Part shown: piece after piece, positions 7,298 to 13,840 of the stretch
How positions within the stretch are numbered: position 1 is the stretch's first letter
Layout of the letters: every line of letters begins with the position of its first letter
Assembly (NCBI GenBank): GCA_018814245.1
Contig: JAHIZN010000059.1
Coordinates: 1 to 20,179 of the forward strand
Origin: a bacterium
GTDB taxonomy: Bacteria; UBA9089; CG2-30-40-21
Length of the DNA: 20,179 nt
Direction of reading: 5' to 3'
Made by a program: the position numbers and the translations under genes
The notes under the pieces: generated by a model
Told to the model about the DNA's origin: nothing
Databases searched by the model: none
The model's input: only the letters and a program-made list of their open reading frames with translations

Positions 7298-9379
7298 CTA
7301 AAATTTTACATCCATAGAAAGCAGGGCTGTTCTGCCGGGTTGTGGATGATCGAATGACAAGGTATTGCTGAGTTGTGGATAATACCAGTCTTCATTGAAT
7401 AGATTATTTATTTTTAGTTCAAGCTGGACATTATCATCGATTTTCTTAATACAATTAATATCAACAAGGGTGTGATCATCTACCCTGTCTCCAAGTTTAG
7501 AAAGAATAGCGGCATCAGTTGTACCCCTCTTTGTGTACCTCGCATTTTTTATCAATAAAGAAACATCAGTGTCAGCAGGTAAATGATACAGCACACCTGC
7601 ATTAAGTTTAGTTTGTGGAATATTGGATATTTCTTTACCATCATCAGAAGTCTCACCTTTTTGGATAGCAGCGTTGGCAAAGAATTTCCCATTAGGGATA
7701 TTAATATTAAAGTCAAATTCAACCCCTGATGCCTTCTGCTCTTTTGCCACATTAAGATACGGAACCACAAATCCTTCTACGATATTAAATGCCCGAATAG
7801 GGTTTTCCATCGTGCTATTAAAATAGGTAATAGAGGTTTGGAATCTTTTTGCATGGTAGTCTGCGGATGCCTCTAAGGTATCTATCGTTTCAGGTTTTGC
7901 CGTAAATGTAATTTTTCCATCTTTCAGGCAATGTTCATCTGCATATGTTGTAGTAGTTGCATGGTTTGTTTTCCAGTCAGCATATTGAGCTGCATACATC
8001 GTATTATCTATGCTTTCCTTTAGTCCCGGACCCCTCATTGCCGTACTGTATAATAGTTTCACATTTAAGCAATCAGTTACCCTTTGAACAAATCCAATCC
8101 GTGGGCTTGTTTTTGAGAAACTATTTCTCTCTTCAACTAAATTAGTACAGTCATCAAGCCTGATACCCATAGTTGACTTTAATCCCTCCAGTACCGGGAA
8201 CTCTTTTTGCAACTGGAGATACGCAGATTTCATTATGACGCTTTTAGATTTATTAAAATAATAATCACCACCCGTCGTAATCGTACCACTGCCAAAAGTA
8301 TAAAAATGGCTATTTTCGCTTGTATGCCACCTTCTATCGTAGGCAACCCCGCCAATTATATTGAATTTATCTCTGTCGTACACTAAACTTACATCTCCCA
8401 TATAAAGGTTGGCAATAAGACCAAATTTCATTACATCAGAGCCGCCTGCAAAAAAGAGCCCTATATCATCATTTCTCTGAAAAAGTAGTTTGGTGTTAAG
8501 GCTCAACCCATTGGTCAGGTTTTTATTGTACGCTAAAAATGGCTGAAGTGTTTCAAAGGTATAATCATCTATTTTATGTGTGGTGCCTATCCAGCCAGTA
8601 CCCAATCCACCCCTCTGACTTATAGAAAAAACACCAAATTTTAGTCCATTAAGTGGAGAATCGTTTGTGCAATCAAATGTTGAAAAAAGGCTGCAGTTTT
8701 TTTTACTATCCAGAACCTTACTGTCTTCACTAAATATTTTTTCACTATTATTTTTTCCGTAAAAACCAAAGCATGTATCTCCTGATATATTCTTTTTTCT
8801 CATCAGGCAGTGTCCCATAAATCTCTTTCTCTCATCAGGTGAACCTGCTGAAATTTTAGTCTCAAAAAGATCTCTGCCTTCTTGCGGTTCTTGTGTTACA
8901 ATATTTATAACGCCAAGCACAGCACCATTGCCGTAGAGTGCAGAGGATGGTCCTTTAAGAAATTCAACCCTTTTAGCAAAATATAGCGGCAATTCCTCTC
9001 CGGTCCATGCCCTTCCGTTTCTGGCACTATTAATGGGCATACCATTAATCATTAGCAAAACCTTTTGATTGTCAAATGCGTTGCCATGAAAACCCCTTAC
9101 CTCAAAGCCATGTAAACCGTCTGCCTCCTCTATGCCGTATCCTACCGTGATCTGTGCTAATTCATCCAATGTGTAAATTCCCATTTTCCGGATCTCTTCT
9201 GCTGTCCAAACCTTAACAATTCCAGTGGCTTCTGTAACCTTTTCCTCCATTCTGCTGGCAACTATTACGCTTGGAATCTCCATAAAGAAAATCTCCTCTG
9301 CCTCTTGCGCCCATACCTTAACACCAATCCCAAAAACCAATATTCCAATCATTCCTAAACCCAATAAATTTTTATTCAT
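7298..9379 (-). CDS. TonB-dependent outer-membrane receptor
   Basis: Energy-coupled outer-membrane transporter. From Met at 9379 the protein has 693 aa. A signal peptide occupies residues 1-24 (ending KVWAQ), then a probable TonB box (FFMEIPSVIVASR). The plug domain (about 36-165) contains GIYTLDELAQITVGYG, FEVRGFHGN and VEFLKGPSSALYGNGAVLGV. The remainder is a barrel ending in FDHPQPGRTALLSMDVKF with the terminal Phe of such barrels. I prefer 9379 to the ATG at 9418 because AAGGAGGT lies 7 bases upstream of it. The gene is monocistronic: its promoter is at 9451-9479 and an R2 element abuts its stop. The substrate (siderophore, cobalamin, metal chelate or glycan) is not identifiable and no inner-membrane transporter is adjacent. 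Confidence 0.93.
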   Translation of the reverse strand: MNKNLLGLGMIGILVFGIGVKVWAQEAEEIFFMEIPSVIVASRMEEKVTEATGIVKVWTAEEIRKMGIYTLDELAQITVGYGIEEADGLHGFEVRGFHGNAFDNQKVLLMINGMPINSARNGRAWTGEELPLYFAKRVEFLKGPSSALYGNGAVLGVINIVTQEPQEGRDLFETKISAGSPDERKRFMGHCLMRKKNISGDTCFGFYGKNNSEKIFSEDSKVLDSKKNCSLFSTFDCTNDSPLNGLKFGVFSISQRGGLGTGWIGTTHKIDDYTFETLQPFLAYNKNLTNGLSLNTKLLFQRNDDIGLFFAGGSDVMKFGLIANLYMGDVSLVYDRDKFNIIGGVAYDRRWHTSENSHFYTFGSGTITTGGDYYFNKSKSVIMKSAYLQLQKEFPVLEGLKSTMGIRLDDCTNLVEERNSFSKTSPRIGFVQRVTDCLNVKLLYSTAMRGPGLKESIDNTMYAAQYADWKTNHATTTTYADEHCLKDGKITFTAKPETIDTLEASADYHAKRFQTSITYFNSTMENPIRAFNIVEGFVVPYLNVAKEQKASGVEFDFNINIPNGKFFANAAIQKGETSDDGKEISNIPQTKLNAGVLYHLPADTDVSLLIKNARYTKRGTTDAAILSKLGDRVDDHTLVDINCIKKIDDNVQLELKINNLFNEDWYYPQLSNTLSFDHPQPGRTALLSMDVKF

Positions 9380-9424
9380 TCTGCTTACCTCCTTGTGGTC
9401 GTCGTCTTCATTCTTCATTCTGCA

Positions 9425-9503
9425 TACCTGAATAATTATGTATAAACTATATTATACCTTAAAATAATATAATAGTCAACCTTTTTTATAACTTTATTCA
9501 GGT
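9425..9503. mobile_element. R3-type inverted repeat around the TonB receptor promoter
   Basis: TACCTGAATAATTAT (9425-9439) faces ATAACTTTATTCAGGTG (9488-9504). These are diverged copies of the R3 ends that flank 18620-18848. The AT-rich interior holds the receptor promoter, so the element may have supplied it. Confidence 0.5.
9451..9479 (-). promoter_or_regulatory. sigma70-type promoter for the TonB receptor
   Basis: Read on the minus strand, TTGACT (9479-9474) and a perfect TATAAT (9456-9451) are 17 bp apart. The leader to the ATG at 9379 would be roughly 65 nt. I see no Fur-box-like palindrome over it. Confidence 0.7.
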
Positions 9504-9632
9504 GTAAGAATGGTTAGGGCAGGGACAAGGAGGCAGCACCTCTGTCACCCCCTGCGAATGCACTTATTCTTACCCACATCTTTGGGGAACATAATTCTGA
9601 CGGAAAATGCTGCAAAATAACAGAAGCAGGTA
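9504..9632. repeat. R1 scrap plus R7 repeat module
   Basis: The stretch opens with an R1-like scrap (GGGCAGGGACAAGGAGGCAG). The part from about 9563 to 9629 (TTACCCACATCTTTGGGG, AATTCTGACGGAAAATGC, AACAGAAGCA) is shared with 20027-20092 at high identity. Neither copy contains a gene. In the other copy the module is followed immediately by an R5 end. Confidence 0.65.
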
Positions 9633-9660
9633 TCACAAAATGATTAATAATTCAACAATT

Positions 9661-9703
9661 CATTAATTCAGCAATTGTCAATTATTGAATTGCTGAATTA
9701 ATG
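9661..9703. repeat. perfect 16-bp stem-loop
   Basis: CATTAATTCAGCAATT (9661-9676) is followed after 11 bases by its exact reverse complement (9688-9703). It is AT-rich, has no T-run, and lies between repeat modules upstream of the tRNA genes. The sequence between it and the tRNA promoter includes an R2 terminal module. Confidence 0.7.
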
Positions 9704-9744
9704 ATGGTTGGACTTGTTGGTAGAGATAAGGCATTTGCCATGGG

Positions 9745-9803
9745 GCAGGCTTTGTCCATACATAATTAACTATGCTACAATTAACGGTTGATACGACAAT
9801 AGT
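9745..9803. mobile_element. R2 terminal module (half copy)
   Basis: The order GCAGGCTTTGTCCATACATA, ATTAACTATGCTACAATTAA, CGGTTGATACGACAATAG matches the right end of the copy at 7237-7296 and the inverted left end at 18176-18230. No partner end is visible nearby, so this is a remnant. Confidence 0.65.
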
Positions 9804-9890
9804 TACGAAAGATATTGAATTTCTCGAATAATAATTGCTTAAAAATACATCATGCTCATTGAGAATTGCTAACACCAACAAAAAAAATAC

Positions 9891-9920
9891 TTGACAAAGG
9901 ATATATATGTATGGTAAGAT
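9891..9920 (+). promoter_or_regulatory. promoter for the tRNA pair
   Basis: TTGACA (9891-9896) and TAAGAT (9915-9920) are 18 bp apart. Transcription would begin a few bases later, about 10-15 nt before tRNA-Cys. Confidence 0.65.
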
Positions 9921-9939
9921 TATATGATTGAAAGGTTGT

Positions 9940-10013
<74 letters not shown>

Positions 10014-10014
10014 T

Positions 10015-10048
10015 CATCGTTTAATTAATAATTATTAATTAAACGATG
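10015..10048. repeat. perfect 34-bp palindrome between two tRNAs
   Basis: CATCGTTTAATTAATAA is followed at once by its exact reverse complement. The palindrome starts one base after the CCA end of tRNA-Cys, and its last G is the first base of tRNA-Val. In the transcript it would form a hairpin filling the entire spacer, a plausible site for processing nucleases. Confidence 0.9.
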
Positions 10049-10124
10049 GGCGGTTAGCTCAGTTGGTTAGAGCGTTTGCTCGACACGCAAAAGGTCACCG
10101 GTTCGAATCCAGTACCGCCCACCA
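10048..10124 (+). tRNA. tRNA-Val (GAC) with unusual C33
   Basis: Acceptor GGGCGGT/ACCGCCC is perfect, D arm GCTC/GAGC is intact, and CCA is encoded. The anticodon stem TTTGC/GCAAA pairs fully and leaves the loop TCGACAC, giving anticodon GAC (valine). This places C instead of the nearly universal U at position 33 (10081). The T stem ACCGG/CCAGT has one C-A mismatch (51-63). Shifting the loop to obtain U33 would destroy the stem. It could be a minor or altered valine tRNA, or carry sequence errors. Confidence 0.88.
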
Positions 10125-10138
10125 TTAAATTAAGAAAA

Positions 10139-10482
10139 GGAATTATTCAGAGAGACTTGTAGTTGCGTGACCTGTCGGAGGTGCTCTCCTCTTTGTGGTT
10201 GCTTATTAGCAGGGACAAGCCCTGCAGCTACAGTGTTTGTAGTTGTGGCCATTGTGGTTATTTATTGGCAGGGACAAGTCTTGAAGCTACAGTGATTTGT
10301 AGTTGCGGCCATTGTGGTTATTTATTGGCAGGGACAAGCCCTGCAGCTACAGTGATTTGTGATTGCGGCCATTGTGGTCATTTATTGGCAGGGACAAGCC
10401 CTGCAGCTACAGCGTGGTTCGTCCCGTCTCTATTCTGGATTCTGTATCATGAATTCTGACTCCAGGATACCTGAATAGTTAC
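10139..10482. mobile_element. R3-bounded segment holding the R1 tandem array
   Basis: GGAATTATTCAG (10139-10150) and CTGAATAGTTAC (10471-10482) are imperfect inverted copies of the R3 ends. They enclose the 60-bp array and a little unique sequence. The right end lies 33 bp before the thrS start codon. Everything between tRNA-Val and thrS is therefore repeat-derived apart from the immediate leader. Confidence 0.5.
10154..10412. repeat. R1 tandem array, 60-bp period
   Basis: A unit of about 60 bp (GGCAGGGACAAGCCCTGCAG, then CTACAGTGATTTGTAGTTGC, then GGCCATTGTGGTTATTTATT) is repeated in head-to-tail register about four times. The first spacing is 59 bp and the next two are exactly 60. A diverged extra half unit lies at the left. 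Each unit contains inverted TGTAGTTGC/GCAGCTACA arms. Because 60 is a multiple of three, an open frame of 98 codons runs through it. It has a TTG start and no ribosome binding site, so I do not call a gene. This is not a CRISPR, because there are no variable spacers. Confidence 0.9.
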
Positions 10483-10515
10483 AAGAAATTATCAGAAAGG
10501 AATGATAACCAAAGC

Positions 10516-12243
10516 GTGAAGGAACAATTAGAAACATTACGACACAGTACAGCTCATATTATGGCTCAGGCAGTATCAATGTTATACCCAGGTACAAAGT
10601 TTGGCATTGGTCCAGCCATATCTGATGGATTTTATTATGATTTTGACCTGCCAGTATCCCTTTCTTTAGAGCATCTCCCTGAAATAGAAAAAAAAATGCA
10701 GTCCATTATCAAGGCTAATCTTGCGTTTGAACAAACCATGATGGAGAAAAGCGAGGCTATTGACTTTTTTTCGCAAAAAGGGGAGGGGTATAAGGTAGAA
10801 ATTATTCAGGATATCCCGGACAATAGTGTGAGCATCTACAAACAAGGTGATTTTGTTGACCTTTGCCGTGGACCTCACATCAAGGCTACAGGCATGGTTA
10901 AGGCATTCAAGCTTTTGTCAATTGCTGGTGCATACTGGCGAGGAAATGAAAAAAATTCAATGCTTACCAGAATCTATGGAACAGCATTTGAGACAAAAGA
11001 AGAGCTTGAAAAGTACTTGTATCAAATAGAAGAGGCAAAGAAGAGGGATCATCGTAAAATTGGAAAGGAATTAGAAATATTTCAGCTATATGATGAGGCT
11101 GGTCCGGGTCTTATCTATTATCATCCCAAGGGTGCTATTATCAGGGAGGAAATCTGCCGGTTTTTGCGGCTTGAACACGCTAATCGTGGATACCTTGAGG
11201 TTGTAACACCCCATATTGCTAAGGTTGATTTATGGAAAACCTCAGGACATTATGACTTTTATCGTGAAAATATGTATTTTATGACCGTAGATAATATGGA
11301 GTATGTCTTAAAACCAATGAATTGTCCCGGACATATCCTTATCTATAAGAGTCACACCCGCAGCTATCGGGACTTGCCGTTAAGATTATTTGAATTGGGA
11401 ACAGTATATCGGCATGAACGCTCTGGTGTACTGCATGGCTTGCTCAGGGTTCGTGGGTTTACTCAGGATGATGCCCATATCTTTTGTACAAGAGAACAGT
11501 TAAGGGATGAAATACAGCAGGTATTGGAATTTATAATTAATACGATTGTTTCTTTTGGATTCAAGGAATATGAAATATATCTCTCCACCAGACCGGAAAA
11601 ATATACCGGTTCAGACGAGATATGGGATATGGCTACATCAGCATTAGAAATGTCCTTAAAAGAAAAGGGATTGCCTTACCAGATTGATCCAGGGGAAGGG
11701 GTCTTTTATGGACCAAAGATAGATATTAAACTCAAAGATGCCCTGTCCAGAACATGGCAGGGACCAACCATTCAGGTTGATTTTAATCTGCCGGAAAAGT
11801 TTAATGTAACCTATGTTGGTCAGGATGGTAAGGAACATCAACCGGTTATGATTCATCGAGTGGTTCTTGGAAGCTTAGAGCGGTTTATGGGGGCAATTAT
11901 TGAGCATTATGCAGGAGCATTTCCTGTCTGGCTAAGCCCGACACAGGTATTAGTTGCCACTATTACAGAAAGACATAAACAATACGGTGAATATGTCCAG
12001 AATCAATTGAGAGCTAACCAGATACGAACAGATCTGGATTCCAGAAATGAAAAGATTGGGTTTAAGATACGAGAGGCTTGGATGCAAAAAATTCCGTATG
12101 TATTGATCTTAGGTGATAATGAGGAGCAAAATAAAACCGTATCAATAAGAAAACGGGGTGGTAAGGATTTAGGACAAATGACGATAGAAGATTTTATTTC
12201 TATTGTTTCTAAAGAAATTAGAGAAAAAAATGTTGACATTTAG
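10516..12243 (+). CDS. thrS: threonyl-tRNA synthetase lacking the TGS domain
   Basis: Charges tRNA-Thr with threonine and edits mischarged serine. The 575-aa protein begins directly at the editing domain: LRHSTAHIMAQAV gives H10 and H14, and DLCRGPH gives C117 and H121, the four editing-site residues. The catalytic zinc ligands are C270 (MNCPGH), H321 (DDAHIF) and H447 (IHRVVLGS), with the same 51- and 126-residue spacings as in the E. coli enzyme. The anticodon-binding domain closes the protein. The roughly 63-residue TGS domain of the usual 640-aa form is absent. The same frame is open upstream only to 10453 and encodes no TGS. GTG is the likely start, with a weak, distant AAAGGAAT. infC follows after 63 bp. 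Confidence 0.93.
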   Translation: MKEQLETLRHSTAHIMAQAVSMLYPGTKFGIGPAISDGFYYDFDLPVSLSLEHLPEIEKKMQSIIKANLAFEQTMMEKSEAIDFFSQKGEGYKVEIIQDIPDNSVSIYKQGDFVDLCRGPHIKATGMVKAFKLLSIAGAYWRGNEKNSMLTRIYGTAFETKEELEKYLYQIEEAKKRDHRKIGKELEIFQLYDEAGPGLIYYHPKGAIIREEICRFLRLEHANRGYLEVVTPHIAKVDLWKTSGHYDFYRENMYFMTVDNMEYVLKPMNCPGHILIYKSHTRSYRDLPLRLFELGTVYRHERSGVLHGLLRVRGFTQDDAHIFCTREQLRDEIQQVLEFIINTIVSFGFKEYEIYLSTRPEKYTGSDEIWDMATSALEMSLKEKGLPYQIDPGEGVFYGPKIDIKLKDALSRTWQGPTIQVDFNLPEKFNVTYVGQDGKEHQPVMIHRVVLGSLERFMGAIIEHYAGAFPVWLSPTQVLVATITERHKQYGEYVQNQLRANQIRTDLDSRNEKIGFKIREAWMQKIPYVLILGDNEEQNKTVSIRKRGGKDLGQMTIEDFISIVSKEIREKNVDI

Positions 12244-12261
12244 TCATAAGTATGGTATTTT
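12233..12261 (+). promoter_or_regulatory. internal promoter for infC at the end of thrS
   Basis: TTGACA (12233-12238) overlaps the last codons of thrS. TATTTT (12256-12261) follows after 17 bp. It would let infC-rpmI-rplT be expressed independently of thrS, as in other bacteria. Confidence 0.55.
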
Positions 12262-12291
12262 AGTAAGCATTCAGAATAACATTTATATCAA

Positions 12292-12309
12292 AAGGAGGTG
12301 TGGAATATT
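12292..12309 (+). promoter_or_regulatory. strong ribosome binding site and AUU start of infC
   Basis: AAGGAGG (12292-12298) precedes an in-frame ATT at 12307-12309 by 8 bases, ideal spacing. The only other in-frame candidate, GTG at 12298, overlaps the ribosome binding site itself. An AUU start is the known device by which IF3 discriminates against, and so represses, its own mRNA. Confidence 0.75.
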
Positions 12310-12831
12310 TCCAACATCAAACAAGCAAGGACAAATGAAAAGATTTATGCCAAAGAAATTCGTGTAATTGCAGCAGATGGTAGTCAGGCAGGAATCATGG
12401 GAGTACGAGCTGCATTAGAAATGGCTGAGAAAGAAGGGCTTGACCTGGTAGAGATATCTCCTGATGCAGTGCCGCCAGTTTGCAAGATTATGGATTATGG
12501 CAAATATAGGTATTCGCAAGCAAGAAAAGCCAAAGAAAATAAAAAGCGCCAAACCATAGTACATCTCAAAGAGATCAAGATGTCTCCAACTATTGATAAG
12601 CATGATTATGATTTTAAGACAAAGCATGTCAAAGAGTTTTTGGCTGCAGGCGATAAGGTCATGGTTAAGATTGAATTCAAAGGGAGGCAAATGGCTTATA
12701 CTCAATTTGGCACAAAGATACTGACTCAATTGATTCAGGAATTAGAGGGGTTAGCCATAGTAGAATCACCACCAAAGATGGAAGGAAGAAGGATGATTAC
12801 GATACTATCTCCTGCTCCAGTTAAAGGATAG
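12307..12831 (+). CDS. infC: translation initiation factor IF-3
   Basis: Binds the 30S subunit, blocks premature 50S joining and checks initiator tRNA and start-codon fidelity. It has 174 aa from the AUU codon. The N-domain (about 1-75) shows ARTNEKIYAKEIRVIAADGS, then LDLVEISPDAVPPVCKIMDY and GKYRY. A lysine-rich linker (KKRQTIVHLKEIKMSPTID) follows, and the C-domain contains DYDFKTKHVKEFLAAGDKV and FKGRQMAYTQFG. All are textbook IF3 features. It lies between thrS and rpmI in the usual gene order. The 301-bp gap to rpmI is much longer than normal and is filled by an inserted repeat. Confidence 0.97.
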   Translation: MSNIKQARTNEKIYAKEIRVIAADGSQAGIMGVRAALEMAEKEGLDLVEISPDAVPPVCKIMDYGKYRYSQARKAKENKKRQTIVHLKEIKMSPTIDKHDYDFKTKHVKEFLAAGDKVMVKIEFKGRQMAYTQFGTKILTQLIQELEGLAIVESPPKMEGRRMITILSPAPVKG

Positions 12832-12867
12832 ATAAGCGTTTGGCTGTTCGTAGAGAATGTAGCATGG

Positions 12868-13104
12868 TAGTATCGTGTCAACTCTCAAGTGTCGGATATT
12901 TAGGATGTAGTGACAAACTTGCCGTCTATTTTGCGTGATGTGGGGGCAATTTATGAATTGCCCCTGCACAGTCGGTTGGACACGCACAGACGATGGTGTC
13001 GTAGAGATGCTTTCCTCTTGTGGTTGTCTGTTGTTAAATAGTCAATCACAAGCAACGGACAGGGATACAATCGCATCCGTCATTTTAAGGTTGACATGAC
13101 ACTA
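12868..13104. mobile_element. R2 element, complete 237-bp copy, between infC and rpmI
   Basis: TAGTATCGTGTCAACTCT (12868-12885) and AAGGTTGACATGACACTA (13087-13104) are inverted repeats matching at 15 of 18 positions. The interior has R1-like scraps (TTTCCTCTTGTGGTTGTC) and no gene. The left end (CTCAAGTGTCGGATATTTA) recurs at about 19943. A second full copy with the same end sequence is at 18176-18462. The right end falls 17 bp before the rpmI ribosome binding site. Confidence 0.75.
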
Positions 13105-13132
13105 AACATATAAGAAAAGTAGGTGAAAAAAT

Positions 13133-13330
13133 ATGCCAAAGATAAAGACTAATAAATCGGCAGCAAAAAGATTTAAGTTTACATCAAAGGGAAAGGTAAA
13201 GATGAAGAATGCTTTTTCAAGTCATCTTTTTAGTAGTAAATCCCCAAGTAAAAAAAGAAAGATAAGGGGTACAACTATAGCCAACAGTAGCGATACAAGG
13301 AAGATAAAAGCTTTATTGCCATATGGATAA
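13133..13330 (+). CDS. rpmI: 50S ribosomal protein L35
   Basis: The 65-aa basic protein is of standard length. It begins MPKIKTNKSAAKRFKFTSKG, the family signature, and carries SPSKKRKIRGT and a late IKALLPYG. AGGTGA at 13121-13126, 6 bases upstream, supports the ATG. It lies between infC and rplT as usual, but both flanking spacers carry inverted-repeat insertions. Confidence 0.97.
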   Translation: MPKIKTNKSAAKRFKFTSKGKVKMKNAFSSHLFSSKSPSKKRKIRGTTIANSSDTRKIKALLPYG

Positions 13331-13345
13331 GCTGCAATTGTTATG

Positions 13346-13409
13346 TCAGACTGTGTAAAAACTCAATTTCACAATAATTGTCATAATTTAGAATTTTCAC
13401 ACAGTCTGA
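13346..13409. mobile_element. R6 element: 64-bp inverted-repeat unit between rpmI and rplT
   Basis: TCAGACTGTGTAAAAA (13346-13361) and TTTTCACACAGTCTGA (13394-13409) are inverted with a single mismatch, enclosing 32 AT-rich bases. Ends of the type GACTGTGTnAAAA resemble terminal repeats of some insertion sequences, so a miniature IS derivative is likely. In RNA it would be a long hairpin between the two ribosomal protein genes, and could instead serve as an L20-responsive structure. Confidence 0.65.
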
Positions 13410-13450
13410 TGATTATGATAGTATTTTACATCACAAAGGGGTGAATAGAG

Positions 13451-13828
13451 ATGTCAAGGGCTGCAACTAATGTCGCACATAAGAAAAAAGTAAACAAGAT
13501 ACACAAGCTCACAAAAGGCTATTGGGGGGCAAGAAGCCGATGGTATAAGCTGGCTAAAGAGGCTGTTACACGGGCAGGGGTTTATGCTTATCGGGATAGA
13601 AAAGTAAGAAAGAGAGAGTTCAGGAGCTTGTGGATTATCAGGATAAATGCAGCGGTAGAGGAACATGGGCTTTCTTACAGCAAGTTTATCAATGGGTTGA
13701 AAAAGATGGGGTCAGAATTGAATCGGAAAATATTGGCTGATCTGGCTGTAAGAGATAAACAGGCTTTTGCTAAATTGGTAGAATTATCTATGCAGGGGTT
13801 AAAAATGGATGTCGCAGATCAGGCGTAA
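13451..13828 (+). CDS. rplT: 50S ribosomal protein L20
   Basis: Early-assembly 23S rRNA-binding protein and, in well-studied bacteria, autogenous repressor of the infC-rpmI-rplT transcript. Signatures are KLTKGYWGARSRWYKLAKEA, YAYRDRKVRKREFRSLWI, RINAAVEEHGLSYSKFINGL and LADLAVRDKQAF. It has 125 aa, slightly longer than usual through a C-terminal extension (MQGLKMDVADQA). The N-terminus MSRAATNVAHKKKVNK differs from the common MPRVKGG type. AAAGGGGTGA at 13435-13444 gives a good ribosome binding site. Confidence 0.97.
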   Translation: MSRAATNVAHKKKVNKIHKLTKGYWGARSRWYKLAKEAVTRAGVYAYRDRKVRKREFRSLWIIRINAAVEEHGLSYSKFINGLKKMGSELNRKILADLAVRDKQAFAKLVELSMQGLKMDVADQA

Positions 13829-13840
13829 GAAATGGTAGGG

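Noticed and set aside
10048..10124. reading the second tRNA as tRNA-Ser (CGA), which would restore U33
   Set aside because: That register breaks the anticodon stem, and the RNA lacks the long variable arm of serine tRNAs. Valine GAC with C33 fits the fold better.
10154..10412. CRISPR array
   Set aside because: The units are contiguous 60-bp repeats with no unique spacers, and there are no cas genes in the window.
10163..10459. 98-codon open frame with 20-residue repeats (SCGHCGYLLAGTSPAAT-like)
   Set aside because: It is the translation of the 60-bp tandem array, has a TTG start without ribosome binding site, and the same peptide appears wherever R1 DNA is in frame (for example 15664-15990). 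Repeat DNA rather than a gene is the simpler reading.
13432..13447. R4 end-like sequence (TCACAAAGGGGTGAAT) before rplT
   Set aside because: It resembles the R4 terminal repeat, but it is only about 15 bases, has no partner, and is fully explained as the rplT ribosome binding site.
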